Shown here in pieces: positions 52,997 to 61,470 of a stretch of DNA of 64,000 nucleotides. Source of the DNA: an uncultured Ruminococcus sp. (lineage in GTDB: Bacteria; Bacillota; Clostridia; Oscillospirales; Ruminococcaceae); contig CALANW010000165.1 of NCBI GenBank assembly GCA_937926145.1, positions 37,233 to 101,232 of the forward strand, in the 5' to 3' direction. The position numbers and the translations under genes were made by a program. Each line of letters opens with the position of its first letter. The first letter of the stretch is position 1. The notes beneath the pieces were generated by a model. It was not told where the DNA came from and searched no databases. It worked only from the letters and a program-made list of their open reading frames with translations.

Positions 52997-54274
52997 ATGG
53001 AAATTTATATCGTTCAGCAGGGCGACACCGTTTCATCTGTCGCCGCGCGCTTCGGAGTATCTCCGCAGAGGATAATTGCCGATAATTCACTTGCGTTCCC
53101 CGATGCGACGGCGGTCGGGCAGGCGCTTCTGATACTTATTCCCGAAGTCGTTCACACCGTTCGGAGAGGCGAAACGCTCGAAAGCATCGCCCGTGACTAC
53201 GAAACAACCGTACGCAGGCTTCGGCGGAACAATCTCGGTCTGACTTCGCGCGAGTATATTTACGAGGGCGAAACTATCGTTATCAGCTACGAAAATGAGC
53301 GCTCGGGAAACCTAAGTCTGAGCGGCTTTGTCTATCCGGGAGTGAATCGGAACATACTCCGTCAGGTCGCTTCGTTTGCGGAATATACCATTATTTTCGG
53401 TTATGGTTTTACCCCCGAGGGAACGCTTATCATCCCCAACGACAGCGAGGTCGTGAGCATCGCGAAGCAGTACGGTTCAAAGGTGCTTCTTAGCCTTTCG
53501 CTCATCAATGCTGACGGCAGTTTTTATTCAGGAAAGCTTGCTCCGCTTCTTACCGATACGGAGTTCCAGAACCGTGTTCTTTCGCAGATGATAGACGAAA
53601 TAAAGCGCAAGGGCGCAGACGGAATGGACATCGATATGGAGTATATCCCTGCGGCGTACAAGGACGGCTTTTCAGCGTTCGTACAAAATACCGCTGACCG
53701 TCTTCACGCTGAGGGTTTGGTGCTGAACATCGACCTCGCCCCGAAAACGAGCGCAAATCAGCAGGGTACGCTTTACGAAGCGCACGATTATCCGTCACTC
53801 GGTGCAAGTGCCGATCTTGCGTTTCTGATGACCTATGAATGGGGCTATCAATTTGGTCCACCACTCGCTATTGCGCCGATAAATAACGTCCGTAAAGTCG
53901 TTGATTACGCTATAACGGAAATACCGCTTGAAAAGATATATCTTGGTATGCCGAACTATGCATACGACTGGACGCTCCCGTTCATTCAGGGCGAAAGCGC
54001 CGCCGAGGTCATAGGCAACCGCACCGCCGCGGCGAGGGCGGCTGAATACAATGTGCCGATACTCTATGACGAAACTGCGCAAAGTCCGTACTACACCTAT
54101 TTTGACAGCGAGGGACGGGAGCACATCGTCTGGTTCGAGGACGTTCGCAGTGTAAAAGCGAAGCTTGATCTTATCCGTGAATACTCGCTCAGAGGTGCAG
54201 GCGTATGGAACTTTATGCGCGCTTTTCCGCAGGCTTATCTGCTTATGGAGAATATGTTTGAGCTGGATGGGTGA
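52997..54274 (+). CDS. LysM-GH18 spore-type hydrolase (SleL/YaaH-like)
   Basis: A 425-residue protein. LysM domain 1 is at about 2-47 (YIVQQGDTVSSVAARFG) and LysM domain 2 at about 51-97 (HTVRRGETLESIARDYE). A GH18 barrel from about 110 has the catalytic motif DGMDIDMEY at 208-216, with E215 as the acid. It resembles the cortical-fragment N-acetylglucosaminidase SleL/YaaH. There is no classical signal peptide, as for these spore proteins. GAGGT lies 8 nt before the ATG. It suggests a spore-forming or formerly spore-forming host. Confidence 0.92.
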   Translation: MEIYIVQQGDTVSSVAARFGVSPQRIIADNSLAFPDATAVGQALLILIPEVVHTVRRGETLESIARDYETTVRRLRRNNLGLTSREYIYEGETIVISYENERSGNLSLSGFVYPGVNRNILRQVASFAEYTIIFGYGFTPEGTLIIPNDSEVVSIAKQYGSKVLLSLSLINADGSFYSGKLAPLLTDTEFQNRVLSQMIDEIKRKGADGMDIDMEYIPAAYKDGFSAFVQNTADRLHAEGLVLNIDLAPKTSANQQGTLYEAHDYPSLGASADLAFLMTYEWGYQFGPPLAIAPINNVRKVVDYAITEIPLEKIYLGMPNYAYDWTLPFIQGESAAEVIGNRTAAARAAEYNVPILYDETAQSPYYTYFDSEGREHIVWFEDVRSVKAKLDLIREYSLRGAGVWNFMRAFPQAYLLMENMFELDG

Positions 54275-54278
54275 AATA

Positions 54279-54812
54279 AATTCGGAATTCTGAATGCGGA
54301 ATTCGGAATTATTTTTGCTCCGTAAATTTACCGCAAAAACTGAATTTCGTAGGGCGATTTTTTTCGTCCTGCACCACAAAGTGTTATAATATAAACGAAC
54401 AGCTCTGTTTTCAAGGAAAATCCTTTAAAAACAAAGCTGTTTTTTTGTCATTATTCGCGATAATTTTGTATGCCGAAAAATCGCTTTGCGATTCGGGACG
54501 GGAAACCCGTCCCCTACAATTTTACACACGTTTTACGAAACAAATCCGTGTATTAAATGGGCGGATATAGAATCCGCCCCTACGAAATTCAGTGTTTTGA
54601 ATTTAATTTGCGGAACAAAACAATTACGAATTACGCATTTCTAATTCCGAATTCGTCAGAAAACGCCTTGCAGCGCGGGACGGGCGACCCGTCCCCTACA
54701 TTAAATTTTCCGTATTTTTGTAGGTCTTTAACGGACGGATATGTAATTCACACCTACGATTTTCATTATAAACTAACAGAGCAAAATAATTCCGAATTCC
54801 GCATTCCGAATT
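54279..54812. repeat. GGAATTC-ended mosaic element E5 (534 bp)
   Basis: It begins 5 bp after the hydrolase stop (AATTCGGAATTCTGAATGCG) and ends 5 bp before the galE stop (inverse units), between convergent genes. The interior holds a CAGCTCTGTTTTCAAGGAAA hairpin related to E1/E2, two GGGACGGG palindromes, a GGGCGGATATAG palindrome and an internal end-type repeat near 54630-54655. This suggests two elements nested or joined. No gene is seen. Confidence 0.8.
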
Positions 54813-54817
54813 TAAAC

Positions 54818-55828
54818 TCACATTCCGTTCGGGTTCTTCTGTGTGAAGTTCCAGCTGTCTGCGCACATTTTGTCTATATCATACTGTGCTGTCCAGCCGA
54901 AGAGCTTCTTTGCCTTATCGGTGTTTGCATAACATTCTGCGATGTCGCCTGCTCTTCTGCCGACGATCTTGTAGTTGATCTTCTTGCCCGATGCTTTTTC
55001 AAATGCATGTACAAGCTGGAGTACGCTCGTACCCTTGCCCGTACCGAGGTTTACGGCTTCACAGCCCTTATGCTCGAGGTTATACTTTACTGCGCAGAGG
55101 TGTCCCTTTGCGAGGTCTACAACGTGGATATAGTCACGAACGCCCGTGCCGTCAACTGTATCATAGTCATCTCCGAAAACGCTGAGGCACTGGAGCTTTC
55201 CTACTGCTACCTGTGCGATATAAGGCATAAGGTTGTTCGGGATACCGTTCGGATTTTCACCGAGAAGTCCGCTCTCATGTGCGCCGATAGGATTGAAGTA
55301 ACGGAGAAGCGCAACGCTCCAGTCGCTGTCAGCCTTTGCTGTATCCATAAGTATCTGTTCGATCATTACCTTTGTATAGCCGTAAGGATTCGTTGCAGAG
55401 GTCGGCATCGTTTCATCGAACGGGATAGGATTGTTCATACCGTAAACCGTTGCGGATGAGGAGAACACGATGTTCTTACAGCCGTTTGCGCGCATTGCAC
55501 GGATAAGGTTAAGTGTGCCTGTGAGGTTGTTGTGGTAATACTCAACGGGCTTTGCGCAGGATTCGCCTACTGCTTTAAGACCTGCGAAGTGGATAACTGC
55601 GTCGATTTCATTCTCTTTGAACACTTTTTCCGTGCCCTCAAAGTCAAGCAGGTCGGTTTCATAGAATTTGAAGTCCTTTCCTGCAATTTTTTTGATTCTG
55701 TCAAGTGCTTCGGGTTTTGAGTTGCAGAAATTATCGAGGACTACGATATCATAGCCTGCGCCGAGAAGCTCAACACAGGTATGGCTTCCGATAAAGCCTG
55801 CGCCGCCTGTAACAAGGATCGTACTCAT
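54818..55828 (-). CDS. galE: UDP-glucose 4-epimerase
   Basis: Interconverts UDP-glucose and UDP-galactose. The NAD-binding motif GGAGFIGSHTCVELL is at the N-terminus, and the catalytic SSSATVYG Ser and the NPYGYTKVMIEQ Tyr-Lys pair follow. HESGLLGENPNGIPNNLMPYI and the C-terminal WTAQYDIDKMCADSWNF are typical. It has 336 residues. It is single, with the ABC exporter terminator upstream. Confidence 0.97.
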   Translation of the reverse strand: MSTILVTGGAGFIGSHTCVELLGAGYDIVVLDNFCNSKPEALDRIKKIAGKDFKFYETDLLDFEGTEKVFKENEIDAVIHFAGLKAVGESCAKPVEYYHNNLTGTLNLIRAMRANGCKNIVFSSSATVYGMNNPIPFDETMPTSATNPYGYTKVMIEQILMDTAKADSDWSVALLRYFNPIGAHESGLLGENPNGIPNNLMPYIAQVAVGKLQCLSVFGDDYDTVDGTGVRDYIHVVDLAKGHLCAVKYNLEHKGCEAVNLGTGKGTSVLQLVHAFEKASGKKINYKIVGRRAGDIAECYANTDKAKKLFGWTAQYDIDKMCADSWNFTQKNPNGM

Positions 55829-55912
55829 AAGATATAACTTCCTTTCAGAAATAAATTCTGTTTTTATTTTATCACCAACTTGGCTTTAAGTCAATAAGAA
55901 CGCTGAAAATAT

Positions 55913-55967
55913 ACCGAAAAACACCGCTTCCCCGTGATAAAATTTACCACGGGAAAACGGTGCTTTT
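55913..55967 (-). terminator. Terminator of the FtsX-type ABC operon
   Basis: On the minus strand CACCG and CCCGTG pair with CACGGG and CGGTG, with AT-rich loop, then TTTTTC. It lies 45 bp past the permease stop. Confidence 0.88.
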
Positions 55968-56009
55968 CCTGAAAAGGAGAGTTTGTATAAAAAGTGGGTC
56001 GAAGTAAGC

Positions 56010-58985
56010 TTATTCCGCGTTTTTGAGCGCTTCGCTCTTGGAAACCTTTGAAACCTTTCTCATCTGGAGGATCGCAACGACTGCATAGCAGACAAGTCCG
56101 ACTGCGACCGTGACAACGTATGTCATCGGGTTGATCGAGCATGGGATATATCCCGTCATCATTGTGTAAAGGTAACCCTTGAATATCGCTTTCATTGAAA
56201 CATCGATGAAAGGAACTGCTATGATAAGTCCGACAATGACTGCGATAGAGGTCGAAGCGATGTAAAGTCCGCCGATCTCGCTGTTTTTATAGCCGAGTAT
56301 CTTCGTCATCGATATCGACTGGAAATTTCTCTCGATGACCTGCTTGCAGAGGACGTAAATAACGATGATATCAAACAATGCGCCGAACACTTTTAAAAGG
56401 TTCATCATACTGCCCATCGAAACCATAAGCTGGTCGGAGAGCTTTGTATAATCATCGGCTGAAATAACTGCGGCAACATCATCTTCATCAAGCTCTGTGA
56501 GTTCAACATCGGAGAAATAACCCGTAAAGTAGCCGCTCTTGTTGCCGAATGTCCTGTTGAAGTCGTCGATATTCATAAATATCGCGAGCGATGAGCTGTA
56601 GTCATAAACTCCGCCGACTTCTATCGTATAGGAGCTGTCGCGCTTGTATTTTTCGTCAAGGGTAATGCTGTCACCTGCTTTGATGCCGTATTTTTCGCTT
56701 ATGCCCGTTGAAATGAGTGCCTTTCCCTCGGGGATCTCCGAATGGATGTAGCGGCTGTCTTTTTCAACGCCGTAAACGGTGAAGCCGTCCGTGAGGAAGC
56801 CTTCCTTTGAATAATCAAAGCTTGCGGAGGCGAATTTTTCCGCAGAAAGGTTGTCGATCTCGTCGGTTTCTTCATAGTCATAGAGTATATACTGATACTC
56901 GCTTATCATATCCTTGACAACGTTTGCCTTGTATTCGTCCATCATTCTCGGCATCATATCACCGAAGCTGATAAGAACTGCGCCGAAGAGAATTCCGACT
57001 ATCATTACGATATATCCGGGGAGATTCGTGAAGAAAATTCTCAGGCTGAATCTTGTCATAAACGGTATCTTCGTGTTAAGGCGCATTGCCTTTTTGTTGG
57101 AATTCTTTTTAAGGTCGTGACGGAGGAACTTGAGAGGACTCAATTTGAGCTTTGAAGCAAGTACCGTAAGGTTTATTATCAGCATAAGAACTATCGGAAC
57201 AACGGTCGAAAGCACGAATGCAGACGGATCCCAGACGGTTTTATATGTCGTAAGCGAATACGACCCGAGGTAAAGGCCCACGCAGAAATCCTTCATAGCT
57301 GTATAGCCGATGACATTTCCGACAACTGCCGAAATGAGCGTAACGATTATCGGAAGAAGCATATAATGTCGGATAAGCTCGCCCTTTGTATATCCCGAAG
57401 CACGGAGAGTACCGATAACACCTGCTTCGGCAACGATAGTGTTTGAAATAGTTACCGCGAAGATGAATGCAATAACGGCGATCATCATATATACCATTAC
57501 CATTGTTCCCGCTTCATCGCCGCCGATATCGTCAATGGAGAAATTTACACCCTGATTGAGATATCTTGGGATATAATTATCAACGGTGATAATGTCCGTC
57601 TGGTCTATCTCGTCCTCGAATTCTTCATCATCGGGCATTTCAAAATCTTCGCCGTTTATCTCGGCTTCAACGCCGTCCTCAATAATTCCGAAGAGGAAAT
57701 CATCAAGCTGAACGGAAAGGTCTTCTCTCTTCGGCTTTTCAACGGAATCGATATACCGATCCTTAAATTCGTCCTCGGAGGGAGCTTCATATTCCTCGCC
57801 TTTTATTGCAGCGGCTACGGAATCTTCGATTATCTTGAATGTGAAATCATCTGTTTCTACCGAAAGTTCGTCCTTTGTCGGCTTCTTGACGGAATCGAGG
57901 TATTCGTCGATGAACTCCTGCTCGGTAGGACCTGCGTAAGCTGTTCCTGTCATCATTGCTTCAACGGACTTTTCGATAACGCCGAATGTAAAGTCGTCAA
58001 CATCTATAGAAAGGTCGGATTTAGCAGGCTTAACACCGGTTGAAGCATAGAGCATACCATACTCTTCCGCACCCTTGGTGATGTTCTGAGTTACCTCTGC
58101 GACCTTTTCTTCGATAGACTTCTGATAGATGCTGCCGTATTCCTCTGCGCCTTTTTCAATGGCATCGGTGAGGCTGTTTACCTTGTCCTCAAAGGACTTT
58201 TTGTAGATATCGGCATATTCTTCCGAAGCCTTTTCAAGCTTGTCTGTGAGTTCGTCTATCTGCACCTGAACAATTGCTTCGTCATAATCGGTGAGCTCAT
58301 CTTCAATAAGATCAAGGAACTTGTCGGAGCGGTCTGCAGCTTCGATATCATCTGCATAAGCTTCGTTATAGAGCCAAGCGTAGTTGTATTTGAGGTTCTT
58401 GCTTTCGACAGCTTCAAAGCCGCTGTCGGTCATTACTGCGATAGAGAAATTGATCGAGTCGAACATCGAGTCGGTGTTGCTCTCAAAAAGTGTGCTGTAG
58501 TTCGGAAGAGCAACAAAACCCGTTATGGCAAGAGCCTTGCCGTTGAGCGTTATCGTATCGCCAACGTTGATATCGTTATTCTTTGCGAAAACACGGTCAA
58601 TAGCAATTTCATTATCCTTTGTCGGCAGTTCGCCGCTCAATAAGCACGGGTTGTTGAGCGCATCGGTCTGCTTGTAAACTCTGACGGTTGCGCCCGTTTC
58701 GGCGGTGTCTTCGTCAAAATAAAAGCTGTCATAAAATTTTAAGTCTGCACCGCTTTCAAGCTTATCTTTAAGCTCATCGGGGAGCGCTTTATCGAATGTG
58801 ATATGTCCGTCCTCAATGTTGTAGAGGTCGAAGCTTTCATAATACGCCGCTTTAAGGCTCTCATTTCCGACTCTCATACCCGAGCATATCGAAATGAGCA
58901 GCACCATCATAACAAAAATAGCAATATACTTTGCGGCATCTTTCGCGAACTCACGCGGCAGACGCTTTGTAAGGGGATTTCTCAT
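56010..58985 (-). CDS. FtsX-like ABC transporter permease with repeat-containing ectodomain
   Basis: A 991-residue protein. TM1 is at about 19-36, then a very long outside domain to about residue 495, then a three-helix FtsX core, a second outside loop and the C-terminal FtsX core (about residues 880-980). The first ectodomain holds two sets of internal repeats. Three ~26-residue helical units (EEYADIYKKS-like) are at about 246-315. Three ~48-residue acidic units, each with DDFTFGVIEKSVEA-like cores, are at about 319-462. It pairs with the ATPase 12 bp upstream. The family exports peptides or lipids or acts as a mechanotransmitter; the substrate is unknown. The operon promoter carries the GTTAGC operator. 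Confidence 0.9.
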   Translation of the reverse strand: MRNPLTKRLPREFAKDAAKYIAIFVMMVLLISICSGMRVGNESLKAAYYESFDLYNIEDGHITFDKALPDELKDKLESGADLKFYDSFYFDEDTAETGATVRVYKQTDALNNPCLLSGELPTKDNEIAIDRVFAKNNDINVGDTITLNGKALAITGFVALPNYSTLFESNTDSMFDSINFSIAVMTDSGFEAVESKNLKYNYAWLYNEAYADDIEAADRSDKFLDLIEDELTDYDEAIVQVQIDELTDKLEKASEEYADIYKKSFEDKVNSLTDAIEKGAEEYGSIYQKSIEEKVAEVTQNITKGAEEYGMLYASTGVKPAKSDLSIDVDDFTFGVIEKSVEAMMTGTAYAGPTEQEFIDEYLDSVKKPTKDELSVETDDFTFKIIEDSVAAAIKGEEYEAPSEDEFKDRYIDSVEKPKREDLSVQLDDFLFGIIEDGVEAEINGEDFEMPDDEEFEDEIDQTDIITVDNYIPRYLNQGVNFSIDDIGGDEAGTMVMVYMMIAVIAFIFAVTISNTIVAEAGVIGTLRASGYTKGELIRHYMLLPIIVTLISAVVGNVIGYTAMKDFCVGLYLGSYSLTTYKTVWDPSAFVLSTVVPIVLMLIINLTVLASKLKLSPLKFLRHDLKKNSNKKAMRLNTKIPFMTRFSLRIFFTNLPGYIVMIVGILFGAVLISFGDMMPRMMDEYKANVVKDMISEYQYILYDYEETDEIDNLSAEKFASASFDYSKEGFLTDGFTVYGVEKDSRYIHSEIPEGKALISTGISEKYGIKAGDSITLDEKYKRDSSYTIEVGGVYDYSSSLAIFMNIDDFNRTFGNKSGYFTGYFSDVELTELDEDDVAAVISADDYTKLSDQLMVSMGSMMNLLKVFGALFDIIVIYVLCKQVIERNFQSISMTKILGYKNSEIGGLYIASTSIAVIVGLIIAVPFIDVSMKAIFKGYLYTMMTGYIPCSINPMTYVVTVAVGLVCYAVVAILQMRKVSKVSKSEALKNAE

Positions 58986-58997
58986 CTTCGTTCCTCC

Positions 58998-59696
58998 TTA
59001 CCAGTCAAGCTCTTCGGCAGAAAGCTTATGCTCGTTGCGGATCTCTTTTCTTATCATTCCGTCACGAAGCTTTACTACCTTGTCTGCCATATCCTTTATT
59101 GCTTCATTGTGCGTTACCATTATTACGGTCGTGTTGTACTTCTGATTTACCGTTTCGATAAGCTTCAGAATTTCCTTTGAGGTGTTGTAGTCGAGCGCAC
59201 CCGTCGGCTCATCGCAGAGGAGGATATCTGGGTTCTTTACGATAGCTCTGCCGATAGAGCATCTCTGCTGCTGACCACCCGAAAGCTGGGACGGAAGCTT
59301 GTGACGATGCTCATAAAGTCCAAGCGTTTTCAGTATCTCGTCAACATCGAGCGGCGAATCGCTCAGATATGCGCCCGTTTCAACGTTTTCCTTTATGTTG
59401 AGGTTCGGGATAAGGTTGTACATCTGGAAAATGTATCCGAGATGCTTTCTGCGGTAGTTTGTGAGTGCCTTTTCGTTCATATTTTCAGTCTTTTCGCCGT
59501 TAATGGAGATATAACCCGAATCAGCATCGTCAATTCCGCCGATTATGTTAAGGAGCGTGGATTTGCCGCTGCCCGAAGGTCCGAGAAGAACGCAGAATTC
59601 GCCCTTTTCGATGCCGATGCTTATCCCCTTGAGCACCTCAACCTTGCTTTCACCGCTTCCGTAGCTTTTTTTGATATTGTTTATCTCAATAAACAT
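58998..59696 (-). CDS. ABC transporter ATP-binding protein, LolD/MacB type
   Basis: A 232-residue ATPase. Walker A is GPSGSGKSTLLN, the Q-loop is in GYIFQMYNLIPNL, the signature is LSGGQQQR, Walker B is ILLCDEPTGALD, and the H-loop is MVTHNEAI. The GxIFQxYNL pattern fits the LolD/MacB class that works with FtsX-type permeases. The start MFIEINNIKK follows AAAGGGTG; the frame runs further up across the operators without a ribosome site. It is first gene of the two-gene operon. Confidence 0.95.
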   Translation of the reverse strand: MFIEINNIKKSYGSGESKVEVLKGISIGIEKGEFCVLLGPSGSGKSTLLNIIGGIDDADSGYISINGEKTENMNEKALTNYRRKHLGYIFQMYNLIPNLNIKENVETGAYLSDSPLDVDEILKTLGLYEHRHKLPSQLSGGQQQRCSIGRAIVKNPDILLCDEPTGALDYNTSKEILKLIETVNQKYNTTVIMVTHNEAIKDMADKVVKLRDGMIRKEIRNEHKLSAEELDW

Positions 59697-59768
59697 TCTC
59701 TTCACCCTTTCATTCCCTTTAAGGCTTTTCCTGCCCGAAAAATTCACTTTTCGCCATTGCTTTATTAA

Positions 59769-59784
59769 GTTAGCATGGACTAAC
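59769..59784. promoter_or_regulatory. Operator site GTTAGC-N4-ACTAAC in the ABC leader
   Basis: GTTAGCATGGACTAAC, extended to AAGTTAG...CTAACTT. It lies downstream of the main operator, within the transcribed leader. Confidence 0.7.
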
Positions 59785-59838
59785 TTGCGTGTGTTTTTTA
59801 TACCTTTGCTTTCTTTCCCGTAAAAAACAAAGGTTTGC

Positions 59839-59854
59839 ATTAGCAATGGCTAAC
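59839..59854. promoter_or_regulatory. Operator site at the ABC exporter promoter
   Basis: On the minus strand GTTAGCCATTGCTAAT begins 8 nt after the -10 box, so it covers the transcription start. It shares the pattern with sites at the ZIP gene and the orphan transcript. Confidence 0.78.
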
Positions 59855-59862
59855 TGTATATT

Positions 59863-59891
59863 ATTTTACCATATTAAGCCTTATCTAACAA
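59863..59891 (-). promoter_or_regulatory. Promoter for the ABC exporter operon
   Basis: TTGTTA, 17-bp spacer, TAAAAT on the minus strand. Confidence 0.75.
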
Positions 59892-59944
59892 GGTTTAATA
59901 TACACAAACTTGAACGTTTAAGTTATTTTTACTTTGTTGGATTT

Positions 59945-60061
59945 ATACTAATTTTTAAACTGAAAGTGTACAAAAAATCAAGCAAAAGCTCGTAGCTGTT
60001 TAACAGCTTTATATGGGTTTTGCACCGATTTTTTGTCTACACTTTGATTAAAAATTAGTAT
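59945..60061. repeat. Foldback element family 1, copy B (117 bp)
   Basis: Inverted, nearly identical copy of 9103-9220 with the same perfect 14-bp ends. It lies 12 bp after the ZIP gene stop, between it and the ABC promoter. Confidence 0.88.
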
Positions 60062-60073
60062 TACACGAGCGCA

Positions 60074-60859
60074 TTACCCGAGTGTAACATCAAGTATCAT
60101 CATCACCGCAAAGCCTACCGCAAATGATACCGTTCCGATGTTGGAATGTTCACCCTCGGACATTTCGGGGATAAGCTCCTCGACTACGACATATATCATC
60201 GCACCTGCCGCAAAGCTGAGAAAATACGGCATTGCAGGGATTATGAATCCTGCCGCAAGTATCGTCAGCACTGCGCCGATAGGTTCTGCTGCGCCCGAGA
60301 TAACACCCCAGACGAACGCTTTCCCCTTGCTCATTCCCTCCGAACGGAGCGGCATAGAGATTATCGCGCCCTCGGGGAAATTCTGGATTGCGATGCCGAC
60401 CGAAAGCGTAAGCGCCGCAGCAGCCGTCATATTCTGTCCGCCGTAGATAAGTCCAGCATAGACCGCGCCGACAGCCATTCCCTCGGGGATATTATGTATC
60501 GTCACCGCAAGCAGAAGCATTGTATTTTTGGAAAGATGCGAACGTACACCCTCCGCTTTGTCGCTGTTTAAATGCAGATGCGGAACTAAGCCGTCGATAA
60601 GAAGCAGCACGAAGATACCGATAAGAAATCCTACCGCCGCAGGGACAAACGCAAGCTTCCCCATTTTTTCCGACTGCTCTATCGCAGGGATAAGCAAGCT
60701 CCACACCGAAGCCGCCGTCATAACGCCTGCCGCAAAGCCGGTCAGTATTCGCTGAACGGTGCGGTTCAGACCGCCTTTCATAAACAATACGCACGCAGAG
60801 CCGAGCGATGTTCCGATGAACGGTATCGCAAGTCCGCGCACAACATTTGAAATTTCCAT
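60074..60859 (-). CDS. ZIP-family divalent metal transporter
   Basis: A 261-residue, eight-helix importer of the GufA/ZupT branch. The metal-site helices carry HNIPEGMAVG and QNFPEGAIISMPL, with a further acidic ligand set in VVEELIPE. It moves Zn2+, Fe2+ or Mn2+ into the cytosol; the preferred metal cannot be read from sequence. GAGAGGTGA precedes the ATG. Its consensus promoter has the GTTAGC-type operator, so repression by a DNA-binding protein, plausibly metal-sensing, is likely. Confidence 0.94.
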   Translation of the reverse strand: MEISNVVRGLAIPFIGTSLGSACVLFMKGGLNRTVQRILTGFAAGVMTAASVWSLLIPAIEQSEKMGKLAFVPAAVGFLIGIFVLLLIDGLVPHLHLNSDKAEGVRSHLSKNTMLLLAVTIHNIPEGMAVGAVYAGLIYGGQNMTAAAALTLSVGIAIQNFPEGAIISMPLRSEGMSKGKAFVWGVISGAAEPIGAVLTILAAGFIIPAMPYFLSFAAGAMIYVVVEELIPEMSEGEHSNIGTVSFAVGFAVMMILDVTLG

Positions 60860-60880
60860 ATTGTCACCTCTCTTAAATCA

Positions 60881-60896
60881 GTTACCTATCGCTAAC
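60881..60896. promoter_or_regulatory. Operator site at the ZIP promoter
   Basis: On the minus strand GTTAGCGATAGGTAAC begins 7 nt after the -10. It is embedded in an ATCAGTTA...TAACTGAT palindrome. Confidence 0.8.
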
Positions 60897-60903
60897 TGAT
60901 TTT

Positions 60904-60932
60904 ATTATAGCATCTGTATATCTTTCTGTCAA
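60904..60932 (-). promoter_or_regulatory. Promoter for the ZIP transporter
   Basis: TTGACA, 17-bp spacer, TATAAT on the minus strand; full consensus hexamers. Confidence 0.92.
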
Positions 60933-60974
60933 GGGAAAATATAGCGTAACCGCAGTATTTGAACATAAGCTATT

Positions 60975-61045
60975 GTAGGGGACGGGTTTCCCGTCCCGCA
61001 GTCACCAATACCGTTTAAGAAGTGGGACGAGCGACCCTCCCCTAC
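60975..61045. repeat. GGGACGGG palindromic modules in inverted pair
   Basis: TAGGGGACGGGTTTCCCGTCCC and a degenerate inverted partner ending CCCTCCCCTAC. They lie between the ZIP promoter and the orphan promoter. No gene is seen. Confidence 0.7.
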
Positions 61046-61158
61046 GGAAATATGGCTATTTCCAATAAAATTTCTCCCCAATAAACTTCGCCAAACTGTC
61101 CGTTTCAAAAGATAAAATCCTGCCGAAAAAATTTTTTGAAAAAAATTGAATGTTATGC

Positions 61159-61188
61159 TTGACTAATTAGGGGGTTATGTGTTAGAAT
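61159..61188 (+). promoter_or_regulatory. Promoter of the orphan transcript
   Basis: TTGACT, 18-bp spacer, TAGAAT. It is the only plus-strand promoter in 60860-61511 that I recognise. Confidence 0.7.
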
Positions 61189-61197
61189 ATAAACACG

Positions 61198-61213
61198 GTT
61201 AGCAACGGCTAAT
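61198..61213. promoter_or_regulatory. Operator site at the orphan promoter
   Basis: GTTAGCAACGGCTAAT begins 9 nt after the -10, the same position as at the ABC and ZIP promoters. Confidence 0.75.
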
Positions 61214-61470
61214 CGGATTGAGTATAAGAAAACGCCTATCAAAAACTATGACTCCTTTATTAGTAAATGAACGGCAATTTCTATAGGGCATACTCCTTCG
61301 TAACATTTAAAGTCATATCCGCTTTGATACTGCCTTTTCCTCGTCCGTTAAGACAGTATAAAAAACCTCCCTGCGCAGATATTGCACCTGCATACAACGG
61401 AGATGCGCTGCTATCGCAATTCCGACCGCAATATCTGCAAAAAGCGGATATCATTTACCAAAAATCAAAA

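Noticed and set aside
54557..55459. 300-codon plus-strand frame
   Set aside because: It is antisense to galE and joined to repeat DNA; galE is certain on the other strand.
59697..59846. 50-residue N-terminal extension of the ABC ATPase
   Set aside because: It crosses an operator site, is not part of the ABC fold and has no ribosome site.
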